The notes under the pieces: generated by a model
Seen by the model: the letters and a program-made list of their open reading frames with translations, nothing else
Told to the model about the DNA's origin: nothing
The model's database searches: none
DNA from: SZUA-430 sp964646885
GTDB taxonomy: Bacteria > Pseudomonadota > Alphaproteobacteria > Micropepsales > Micropepsaceae
Assembly: GCA_964646885.1 (NCBI GenBank)
Contig: CAZYFM010000004.1
Span: 6,498 to 70,497 of the forward strand
DNA: 64,000 nt
Direction: 5' to 3'
Translations under genes and position numbers: made by a program
Part shown: piece by piece, positions 1 through 8,943 of the stretch
Numbering within the stretch: the first letter of the stretch is position 1
Layout of the letters: the number at the start of each line of letters is the position of its first letter

Positions 1-907
<907 letters not shown>

Positions 908-1053
908 GGAAATGCGGAGCTCCCTGAGGAAGGAAAACGGAGGGTGAAAAGCTGTGCTGCATCCGGCTGCCAACCGCGCTAAGGTGGTCGCACAGGTCAT
1001 TGGGAAACGACCCGTGACAGACAACCCAAAGCAGAAAGCCGGATAGTCGCCCG

Positions 1054-1344
1054 ATGAAAATCACAATTGAAGTCGATTGTACACCCGCCGAAGCCCGCGC
1101 CTTCATGGGTCTGCCGGACGTCGAACCGCTCCAGGCCGAGGTCATGGCCGAAATCCAGCGCAGGGTCATGAACGCGCTGTCCCTGACCGACCCCCAGCAG
1201 CTGCTGAAGAACTGGGTTCCATGGAGCGCTCAGGGCATGGAGACCTTCCAGAACTTCGCGCGTGCTGCCGCCGGTGGCTGGACGCAATCGGGAACGGGCA
1301 AAGACAGGGACCCTGAGCCCCCCAAGCCCAAGTCCCGGAGCTAG
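1054..1344 (+). CDS. DUF6489 family protein
   Basis: This is a 96-residue protein with no signal peptide. It starts MKITIEVDCTPAEARAFMGL and has the motif GLPDVEPLQ followed by an amphipathic helix. This matches the small alphaproteobacterial family DUF6489 as I know it; its function is unknown. The tail after residue 75 is polar and proline/lysine rich and looks disordered. It lies 29 bp upstream of mnmE on the same strand, so the two may be co-transcribed. No clear Shine-Dalgarno precedes the ATG. Confidence 0.8.
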   Translation: MKITIEVDCTPAEARAFMGLPDVEPLQAEVMAEIQRRVMNALSLTDPQQLLKNWVPWSAQGMETFQNFARAAAGGWTQSGTGKDRDPEPPKPKSRS

Positions 1345-1373
1345 GGCAAGAGCGTGTTCGGTGTGGCCTTGAC

Positions 1374-2735
1374 GTGCGGACAGCAGTGACCCGGACACGC
1401 ACCATCTTCGCATTGTCGTCGGCGCGAGGTCGTGCCGGCGTATGCATCTTCAGGATTTCGGGCCCCGCAGCCGCAGCTGCCATTCAGGCCCTCACGGGTC
1501 AGCCCGTGCCGCCTCCGCGCAAGGCCGTGTTGCGGGGCGTTTGCCAGGCCGACGGAACGCTTGTCGACCGCGGGCTGCTTCTCTGGTTCCCGGGCCCGCG
1601 CAGCTTCACGGGCGAAGACGTGGCCGAGTTCCATCTCCACGGCGGCCCGGCCATCATCGAGGCCATGACGGAGCGCCTCGCGGCCATCTCTGGCCTGTCA
1701 CCCGCTGAGCCGGGTGAATTCTCCCGGCAGGCTTTCGCCAACGGTCGGCTGGACCTGACCGAGGCAGAAGGCCTGGCCGACCTCATAGCAGCCGAAACCG
1801 AACAGCAGCGACGCCTCGCCCTTCGTCAGGTCGAAGGCGGCCTGAAAGAGCTCTACGAAGCCTGGCGTCTGGACCTCGTCCGGGCGGGTGCACATCTGGA
1901 AGCCTGCATCGACTTCGCCGACGAGGACATTCCGCCGGATCTGTTGCCGGGGATTGTCGGTCGGGTTGCGGCACTCGCAGCATCGATCGCGTCACATCTG
2001 GCGGACCAGAGACGGGGCGAGATTGTTCGCGACGGTTTCACGGTCGTCATCATCGGTGCACCCAATGTCGGCAAGTCCTCGCTCCTGAATGCTCTGGCGC
2101 GCAGGGACGTTGCCATCGTGTCGTCCGTACCCGGAACGACCCGCGATCCCATCGAGGTGCGCCTGAACCTGGGCGGCTACGCGGTCATTCTGATCGACAC
2201 GGCAGGTCTGCGTGAAACCCGTGACGAGGTCGAGGAAGAAGGCATGCGCCGGACACGCCAGCGTGCGCGCGAGGCGGATCTCAGGCTCGCAGTCGTCGAC
2301 GGTGTCGGGGACGGTTTGGATTCACGTGTGTCACCGGAACTCGCAGCCCATGACGCGCTGCTCGTGAACAAGATCGACAGGGTGCAGGGAAAGCGTGATT
2401 TTTCCTGCGCGGGAGAGCAGGTGGTGTTCGGTGTGTCGGCGCATACAGGGGAAGGCATTCCCGAACTCCTGTCCTGGCTCGAGCAGCAGGTGGCGCAACG
2501 CGCAGGTGGATCGGAAACCATGCCCATGACGCGCGCACGACACCGCACGGCGATCGCCGGGGCGCTGCAGTTCCTGAGCCGCTTTGCGGTCAATGCTGCG
2601 GAAGCGGAACCGGCTTATGACCTGCTGGCCGAAGACCTGCGCCTCGCAGCGCGCGAGCTCGGCCGCATTACCGGTCGCATCGATGTCGAGGACTATCTCG
2701 ACGTCATCTTCCGTGACTTCTGCATCGGTAAATAG
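1374..2735 (+). CDS. mnmE: tRNA uridine-5-carboxymethylaminomethyl(34) synthesis GTPase MnmE
   Basis: MnmE acts with MnmG to install the cmnm5 modification on wobble uridine 34 of certain tRNAs. The 453-residue protein starts at GTG. It has the N-terminal tetrahydrofolate-binding domain (FTGEDVAEFHLHGG near 78-91), then a helical domain into which the G domain is inserted. G motifs: P-loop GAPNVGKSS at 228-236, TTRD at 255-258, DTAG at 275-278 and NKID at 332-335. It ends with the diagnostic C-terminal FCIGK, whose cysteine is conserved in the family. The partner gene mnmG follows after a repeat-bearing gap of about 350 bp. Confidence 0.97.
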   Translation: MRTAVTRTRTIFALSSARGRAGVCIFRISGPAAAAAIQALTGQPVPPPRKAVLRGVCQADGTLVDRGLLLWFPGPRSFTGEDVAEFHLHGGPAIIEAMTERLAAISGLSPAEPGEFSRQAFANGRLDLTEAEGLADLIAAETEQQRRLALRQVEGGLKELYEAWRLDLVRAGAHLEACIDFADEDIPPDLLPGIVGRVAALAASIASHLADQRRGEIVRDGFTVVIIGAPNVGKSSLLNALARRDVAIVSSVPGTTRDPIEVRLNLGGYAVILIDTAGLRETRDEVEEEGMRRTRQRAREADLRLAVVDGVGDGLDSRVSPELAAHDALLVNKIDRVQGKRDFSCAGEQVVFGVSAHTGEGIPELLSWLEQQVAQRAGGSETMPMTRARHRTAIAGALQFLSRFAVNAAEAEPAYDLLAEDLRLAARELGRITGRIDVEDYLDVIFRDFCIGK

Positions 2736-3089
2736 CCGGCCGGCGACGTGCCCGGTCTTCATAAAAGTTAAGCGGATTCACATGAAACGCGCGATCATGA
2801 GAGATCGCAGGTTCATCGGTTTTCGCAATTGTCAGCACGCGGAGCATCCCGTTGCCGGGACAAGGAGATGCACGGGATGTCAAGCTGACTCACATGAAAC
2901 AGATTGTGGATTCACGTGAAATCATTGTGTCCCGACATTAGGAACAAAGGCGTCTGGAGCGCGCAAAAGTTAAGCTGACTCACATGAAACGGCATGTTTC
3001 GGAAATCGGCATCGGGCAGGAACCACGTTCATCCATCCGCGCACTGAGTTTTGACTCCGCCTGTCCGGATGCGCTATCGCCTCAGCCCC
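2736..3089. other. Structured intergenic region between mnmE and mnmG
   Basis: About 350 bp without a convincing gene. Besides the four parS-like repeats annotated separately, it contains inverted repeats: GCGATC..GATCGC near 2791-2808, CATCCCG..CGGGATG near 2847-2880, and CGGGACA near 2857-2863 facing TGTCCCG near 2928-2934. The motif AAAAGTTAAGC occurs twice, just before the first and last parS-like copies. It is more AT-rich than flanking DNA. I see no plausible promoter boxes with good spacing. Confidence 0.6.
2775..2990 (+). repeat. Four parS-like direct repeats, each carrying a GANTC site
   Basis: The 14-mer consensus GAYTCACRTGAAAY occurs at 2775-2788, 2887-2900, 2909-2922 and 2977-2990, all in the same orientation. 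Its right half and core match the general ParB-binding parS consensus TGTTTCACGTGAAACA (12-13 of 16 bases in the better copies); the copy at 2909 has the full CACGTG core. The left half is replaced by GAYTC, which is a GANTC target for the CcrM adenine methyltransferase of Alphaproteobacteria. The parAB genes lie 2.6 kb downstream. That these sites are parS is inference. Confidence 0.55.
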
Positions 3090-4952
3090 ATGGACACGCA
3101 ATTCGACGTCATCGTGATTGGAGGCGGGCACGCCGGCTGCGAAGCCGCGGCCGCAGCCGCACGCATGGGCGCACGAACGGCACTGGTGACCCATCGCATC
3201 GACACGCTCGGCGAGATGTCCTGCAATCCCGCCTTTGGGGGGCTGGGCAAGGGTCACCTGGTTCGCGAGATTGACGCCCTCGACGGCCTGATGGGCCGGA
3301 TGGCCGACAGGGCCGGTATCCAGTTCCGCATGCTGAACCGGTCCAAGGGACCCGCCGTCCGGGGACCCCGGACCCAGGCCGACCGCAAGCTCTACCGCCA
3401 GCACATGCAGGCAGAGCTTCTGGAGTACCCGAACCTGACCGTGATCGCCGCGGGAGCCGAAGACCTCGAAATCCGGGATGGCAGGGTGCAGGCGGTGGAG
3501 ACGGCAGACGGCCGGGTTCTCCGCTGCCGGGCAGCCGTCCTGACGACCGGCACCTTCCTGCGGGGCCTGATCCACATGGGCGAACGCAAGATCCCCGCGG
3601 GCCGGGTCGGCGAGGCGCCCGCCATGGGCCTGTCCCTCACGCTGGAACGCCTCGGATTGAGGCTGGGACGGCTCAAGACCGGCACGCCGCCCAGGCTCGA
3701 TGGAACGACCATCGCCTGGAAGGAGCTGGAGATGCAGCCGGCCGACGATCCGCCGGTGCCGTTCTCGTTCCTGACGACCCGGATCACCAACCCGCAGATC
3801 GAGTGCGGGATCACGCGAACGACGCCCGAAACCCACGCGATCATCAACGCCAACCTTCATCGGGCGCCCATGTATTCCGGCCAGATCGAAGGCGTGGGCC
3901 CCCGGTACTGTCCGTCGATCGAGGACAAGGTCGTCCGCTTCGCAGCCCGCGACTACCACCAGATCTTCCTTGAGCCCGAGGGGCTGGACGACACCACGGT
4001 CTACCCGAATGGCATCTCCACCTCGCTGCCGGAAGACGTTCAGGAAGCCCTGCTCAAGACCATTCCGGGCCTCGAAAATGTCCGCATGATCCGGCCTGGC
4101 TATGCCATCGAATACGACTACGTCGATCCGCGCGAGCTCCGGCCAACCCTTGAGCTCAAGCGGCAGCCGGGCCTGTTCCTGGCGGGGCAGATCAACGGAA
4201 CAACGGGCTACGAGGAAGCCGGGGCCCAGGGCATCGTGGCAGGCCTGAACGCAGCGCTGCAGGCAGCCGGGCAGGCGGGTCGGACCTTCGACCGGGCGTC
4301 CAGCTATATCGGCGTGATGATCGATGATCTGGTGACCAGGGGCGTTTCCGAGCCCTACCGGATGTTCACGTCCCGGGCCGAGTACCGGCTGACCCTCCGG
4401 GCCGACAACGCCGATCAGAGGCTGACCCCCATGGGTCTGGAGCTCGGATGCGTCGGCAAGGAACGCCGCGCGGCATTTGACCGGAAGATGGAAGCCCTGG
4501 GCCGGGCGAGGGCAAGGCTCGAGGCTTGCACCGTGACGCCCTCGGCAGCCGCCCGTCAGGGCCTGAACCTGAACCAGGACGGCGCCCGAAGGTCCGCCCT
4601 TGAGCTCCTGTCCTACCCGCACGCCGGCCGCGAAGCCGTATTCCGACTCTGGCCGGAACTCGCCGACATTCCCGAAGCGATCCTGGAGCAGCTCGCCGCC
4701 GACTCCGTCTACGCCGGATACCTCGACCGCCAGGAAGCCGACATCGAGGCCTTCCGCCGCGAGGAGGCCCTGACCCTGCCGGACGACATGGACTACGCGT
4801 CCGTGGCCGGCCTGTCGGCCGAGCTGGTCCAGAAGCTGAACCGCATCCGGCCCGCGACCCTGGGGCAGGCGAGCCGCATTGAAGGCATGACACCGGCCGC
4901 TGTCACGGCCGTGCTTCTCGGTGTACGCTTGCGCTCACGCAAGACCGCATGA
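3090..4952 (+). CDS. mnmG: tRNA uridine-5-carboxymethylaminomethyl(34) synthesis enzyme MnmG (GidA)
   Basis: MnmG is the FAD-dependent partner of MnmE in wobble-uridine modification. From the ATG at 3090 the protein is 620 residues, the normal family length, and opens with the dinucleotide-binding motif GGGHAGCE at 11-18. Other family motifs include MSCNPAFGGLGKGHL, GTFLRG, the GRLKTGTPPRLD block, and EAGAQGIVAGLNAA in the FAD domain. An in-frame ATG at 3069 and a TTG at 3051 are alternative starts; 3090 is chosen because homologues begin just before FDVIVIGGG. It is followed closely by rsmG. Confidence 0.96.
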   Translation: MDTQFDVIVIGGGHAGCEAAAAAARMGARTALVTHRIDTLGEMSCNPAFGGLGKGHLVREIDALDGLMGRMADRAGIQFRMLNRSKGPAVRGPRTQADRKLYRQHMQAELLEYPNLTVIAAGAEDLEIRDGRVQAVETADGRVLRCRAAVLTTGTFLRGLIHMGERKIPAGRVGEAPAMGLSLTLERLGLRLGRLKTGTPPRLDGTTIAWKELEMQPADDPPVPFSFLTTRITNPQIECGITRTTPETHAIINANLHRAPMYSGQIEGVGPRYCPSIEDKVVRFAARDYHQIFLEPEGLDDTTVYPNGISTSLPEDVQEALLKTIPGLENVRMIRPGYAIEYDYVDPRELRPTLELKRQPGLFLAGQINGTTGYEEAGAQGIVAGLNAALQAAGQAGRTFDRASSYIGVMIDDLVTRGVSEPYRMFTSRAEYRLTLRADNADQRLTPMGLELGCVGKERRAAFDRKMEALGRARARLEACTVTPSAAARQGLNLNQDGARRSALELLSYPHAGREAVFRLWPELADIPEAILEQLAADSVYAGYLDRQEADIEAFRREEALTLPDDMDYASVAGLSAELVQKLNRIRPATLGQASRIEGMTPAAVTAVLLGVRLRSRKTA

Positions 4953-4959
4953 GCCCGAA

Positions 4960-5588
4960 GTGATCATTGCCACCGAGTATACGTCGCTTGACTTATCCAG
5001 AGACCTGAAGGTCGCACGTGAAACTGTGAGTCGCTTATCCACATTTGTGGATTTGCTGTGCACAAGGAACCAGCAACTAAATCTGGTAGCCGAGTCAACT
5101 TTGTCACAGGTGTGGCATCGGCACATCCTCGACTCCGGCCAATTGGCACCCCTGGTTCCCGACGACGCGCGGACAATTGTGGACCTCGGAAGCGGGGCAG
5201 GTTTCCCCGGAATGGTCCTCGCGATCATGCTCTCGGACCGGCCAGGCCTGCGCGTCCACCTGATCGAGTCAATCCAGAAGAAATGCCGGTTTTTGGAGGA
5301 TGTCGCGAAGGCGACGGGGGCTCCGGTCACCGTGCACTGGAGCCGGGCGGAGGCCCTGCCGGACCTCAAGGCCGACGTGGTTACCGCCCGTGCTTTGGCC
5401 CCCCTGGACAAGCTCCTCGGACTGGCCTTTCCGTTCTTTCGAGACGGCACAATCGGTTTGTTTCTGAAGGGAAAATCGCTCCCGGCCGAATTGACCCTCG
5501 CAGCCAAATCTTGGAAACTCGACTCAACCTCCATACCGAGCCGGTCTGACCCCTCGGGAACAGTGTTGCGAGTGACAGGATTATCCCC

Positions 5589-5616
<28 letters not shown>
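4960..5616 (+). CDS. rsmG: 16S rRNA (guanine(527)-N(7))-methyltransferase RsmG (GidB)
   Basis: RsmG methylates N7 of G527 in 16S rRNA using SAM. The SAM-binding motif IVDLGSGAGFPG and the conserved RHILDS segment are present. The start is uncertain: GTG at 4960 gives 218 residues, the usual length, and begins after the mnmG stop, while GTG at 4921 would overlap mnmG by 32 bp. Codons from about 4975 to 5110 are unusual for this genome (TTA twice, AGA, AGG, CTA, GTA, TCA) and coincide with DnaA-box-like sequence, which suggests a second constraint on this DNA. The 3' end overlaps parA. Confidence 0.93.
4993..5065. other. DnaA-box-like cluster and palindrome inside rsmG
   Basis: TTATCCACA, the consensus DnaA box, lies at 5035-5043. 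TTATCCAGA (one mismatch) lies at 4993-5001. The reverse-oriented TGTGGATTT (two mismatches) is at 5046-5054. The segment 5037-5052 is a perfect inverted repeat, ATCCACA-TT-TGTGGAT. A parS-like half site, CACGTGAAAC, is at 5015-5024 and a GAGTC (GANTC) at 5029-5033. The DNA is locally AT-rich. An origin or DnaA-titration role is inference. Confidence 0.45.
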
Positions 5617-6481
<865 letters not shown>

Positions 6482-6485
<4 letters not shown>

Positions 6486-7414
6486 CACAGGCAAAGAAAT
6501 CCACGTTCTCGGGACTCGGCCGCGGCCTTTCGGCATTGCTCGGCGAAGTCGAATCCGAAGTCCTCGCAGCCAGCGGCAACAACACCCAGTCGCCGGGCGC
6601 ACCCAGCATTGCACCGACACCAGGCGCACCGGCAGAGCAGCGTGCACCGCGCACCTTGCCCATCGCGTTGCTGCGTCCCAATCCGTTCCAGCCGCGTGAG
6701 CACTTTGATCCCGAAGCGCTGGAGGAACTCGCGACCTCCATCAAGGACAAGGGGGTCATCCAGCCGATCATCGTGCGGCCCGTCCCGGGCCAGCCGGACG
6801 AGTACCAGATTGTCGCCGGTGAGCGTCGCTGGCGCGCGGCACAGAAGGCGCGCCTGCACGAAGTGCCGGTGGTCATTCGTGCATTCACGGATGCCGAAGC
6901 GCTTGAAGTCGCGCTCATTGAAAACATCCAGCGCGCGGACCTGAACCCGATCGAAGAGGCGAGGGGATACCGTCAGCTGATCGACAAGTTCGGCTACACG
7001 CAGGACGCCCTTGGGCAGGAGGTCGGTCGCTCGCGCAGCCACATCGCCAACACCATCCGCCTTCTGCAGTTGCCGCAGACCGTTCAGGACTACATCTATT
7101 CAGGCAAGCTGTCCGCCGGTCACGCCCGCACGCTGGTGGGCCAACCCGACCCGGAAGGCATGGCCCAGGAACTCATCGCCGGCGGGCTCAATGTCCGCGA
7201 GGCCGAAGAGAAGGGCCGCAAGGCGAAGGGCAAGAAGAAGCGCACGATCGGCAAGGACGCCGACACGCGGGCGCTCGAGCAGTCGCTCTCGACCCAGCTC
7301 GGCCTCGGCGTGTCCATTGCGCACAAGGGCGAGAAGGGCGGCGAACTCAGGGTGTCCTACAAGACGCTTGAGCAGCTCGACGAAATCTGCCGCCTGCTGG
7401 GCCACAGCAAGTAG
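6482..7414 (+). CDS. parB: Chromosome partitioning protein ParB (Spo0J family)
   Basis: ParB binds parS, hydrolyses CTP and spreads as a clamp on DNA. The 310-residue protein starts at an ATG overlapping the parA stop. An N-terminal GLGRGLSALLG motif (11-21) is the usual ParA-contacting region. The CTP-binding motif GERRWRAA is at 113-120, with ENIQRADLNPIEEA from 147. The parS-recognising helix-turn-helix is about 173-196, and the C-terminal dimerisation domain ends in DEICRLLGHSK. Candidate binding sites lie upstream of mnmG and in rsmG. It converges with holA 6 bp away. Confidence 0.97.
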
Positions 7415-7420
7415 ACTGCA

Positions 7421-8404
7421 TCAGGCCCGACGGCCGGGCTTTCGCCGCGCAACTTCGACCAGCGCCTGCAATGCCATCACGGGTTCCGGGAAGCCGGTCG
7501 TGCGTGTCCGCGCTTCGGCTTCCGACAGGATCTGCAGGGCCTGCTTGACCCGGGCGCGATCCCATCCGGCAGCCTGCGACTGCATCTTGCCCCACATCGG
7601 CCCGACGCCCTCCATCCCGGAGGCGAGCCGCTGGAAGAGGCGAAGCGTGAAACCGAGCGCAACGCCCCAGGAAAGCCCCGACTCCATTCCCTTGGCAATC
7701 AGCGTTTCAAGGCGCTTCAGGTCTCCGTCGGCAACAGCGTCGGCAATCTCGTCGCCTTCAACGTCGCCACTGCCGCCGATCATCATCGCAGCCTCGGCCT
7801 TGCCCAGCGTATCGCCTTTCTCGGAAGGACCAAGATAGAGCAGCAGCTTCTCGAGCTCGGTGCGCAGCAAGCGCCGGTCGGAGCCTAGCGCCTCGACCAG
7901 GTAGGCTTGGGCATCGGCATCGATCGACCAGCCCTGGGCCTTGAGCCCGTCCCGGATGATCCGGACCGTGTCTTCCGGTCGGTCATCGAAGCACTCGATG
8001 GAGGCCGCCGCCTTGGAGCCCTCGAACAGCTTTTTCAGGGACGAGGTTTTCGAAAGCTCGCCGGCCTCAATAACGACAAGCGTGTCGCCGGTCGCAGCAT
8101 CGAGGAACGATTCAAACAGGCTGGACAGGCTGTCGCCGGCATCGCGAACGCGAACCACGCGCCGGCCACCAAACATTGAAATGGCAGAGGCTTCGTCCGC
8201 CAGGCGGGCAGGGTCCTTCTTCAGCACATCGGCCGAAAGGTCAGCGAGGCGAAACGCATCTTTCTTGTCGGGGACAATGGCGCTGGCACAGGCATCGGCC
8301 CGCTCTCGGACGAGCCCTCCGTTCGCACCATGGAACAATACGGCTTTCCATGTGTCAGGCGGCTTGCCCGACAGCTTGTCCGCATCGCTTCCCGTTATGC
8401 GCAT
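7421..8404 (-). CDS. holA: DNA polymerase III subunit delta
   Basis: HolA is the clamp-loader delta subunit that opens the beta clamp. The 327-residue length is normal for the family. N-terminal motifs (AVLFHGANGGLVRERA) and the helical segment LGSDRRLLRTELEKLLLYLG are typical of delta. It is the last gene of a minus-strand group leuS-lptE-holA, an arrangement common in Alphaproteobacteria, with only 20 bp between lptE and holA. Its end nearly abuts parB; a small GC-rich hairpin near 7425-7438 lies within its last codons. Confidence 0.93.
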   Translation of the reverse strand: MRITGSDADKLSGKPPDTWKAVLFHGANGGLVRERADACASAIVPDKKDAFRLADLSADVLKKDPARLADEASAISMFGGRRVVRVRDAGDSLSSLFESFLDAATGDTLVVIEAGELSKTSSLKKLFEGSKAAASIECFDDRPEDTVRIIRDGLKAQGWSIDADAQAYLVEALGSDRRLLRTELEKLLLYLGPSEKGDTLGKAEAAMMIGGSGDVEGDEIADAVADGDLKRLETLIAKGMESGLSWGVALGFTLRLFQRLASGMEGVGPMWGKMQSQAAGWDRARVKQALQILSEAEARTRTTGFPEPVMALQALVEVARRKPGRRA

Positions 8405-8424
8405 GGCGCGCCCGCCAGCAGACG

Positions 8425-8943
8425 TCAGTTCTTCGTGCCGAAACGGTTCTCGAAATAGAGGCCGATCCGCAGGCGGATGTCTTCGCCCACTTCGCGGGCG
8501 GCACGCTCTTGCGCGTCACGCTCGGCGGCCTGCGTGCCGAACTGCGAGTCAACGACGTTGTAGGCAGCGATCGCGCGGGCCGTGCCCTTGTCGAGGACTT
8601 CGTTGGACACGGCGTCACGCAACTCGTACTTCGCGGTGAGCGTATAGTTGTAGCGCGTGATCTGCGTGTTCTCCTGGATGGCCAGGCCTTCCTTCGTGTC
8701 CGACAGCTGGACATTGAGGTTGTAGGCGGCATTCGTCGGCGTGCCGTCCGGCGTCATGGCATCGAGGAGCTGGTTGCGCAGGTGGACGCCCTGCCGACCC
8801 GGGATCGGATCAACGTACACTTGCCCGAAATACGAGCTCATGCCGTCCGGCGTCGTACCCACGGCGTAGAGCGGACGGAAACCGCAACCGGCAAGGCTGA
8901 TGGCGGCAGCGGCAAGGACTGCGGCGCGGGCAACTCGCTTCAT
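8425..8943 (-). CDS. lptE: LPS assembly lipoprotein LptE
   Basis: LptE is an outer-membrane lipoprotein that plugs the LptD barrel and helps place lipopolysaccharide on the cell surface. The 172-residue precursor has a lipoprotein signal with lipobox LAGC and acylated Cys at residue 20, followed by GFRPLYA, the hallmark start of mature LptE. The start ATG overlaps the leuS stop by 4 bp, so expression is probably coupled. The leuS-lptE-holA order supports the call. Confidence 0.93.
   Translation of the reverse strand: MKRVARAAVLAAAAISLAGCGFRPLYAVGTTPDGMSSYFGQVYVDPIPGRQGVHLRNQLLDAMTPDGTPTNAAYNLNVQLSDTKEGLAIQENTQITRYNYTLTAKYELRDAVSNEVLDKGTARAIAAYNVVDSQFGTQAAERDAQERAAREVGEDIRLRIGLYFENRFGTKN

Noticed and set aside
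2970..4622. Long minus-strand open frame (550 codons) opposite mnmG
   Set aside because: It has no family motifs, is rich in residues expected from reverse-reading a GC-rich gene, and mnmG on the other strand is unmistakable.
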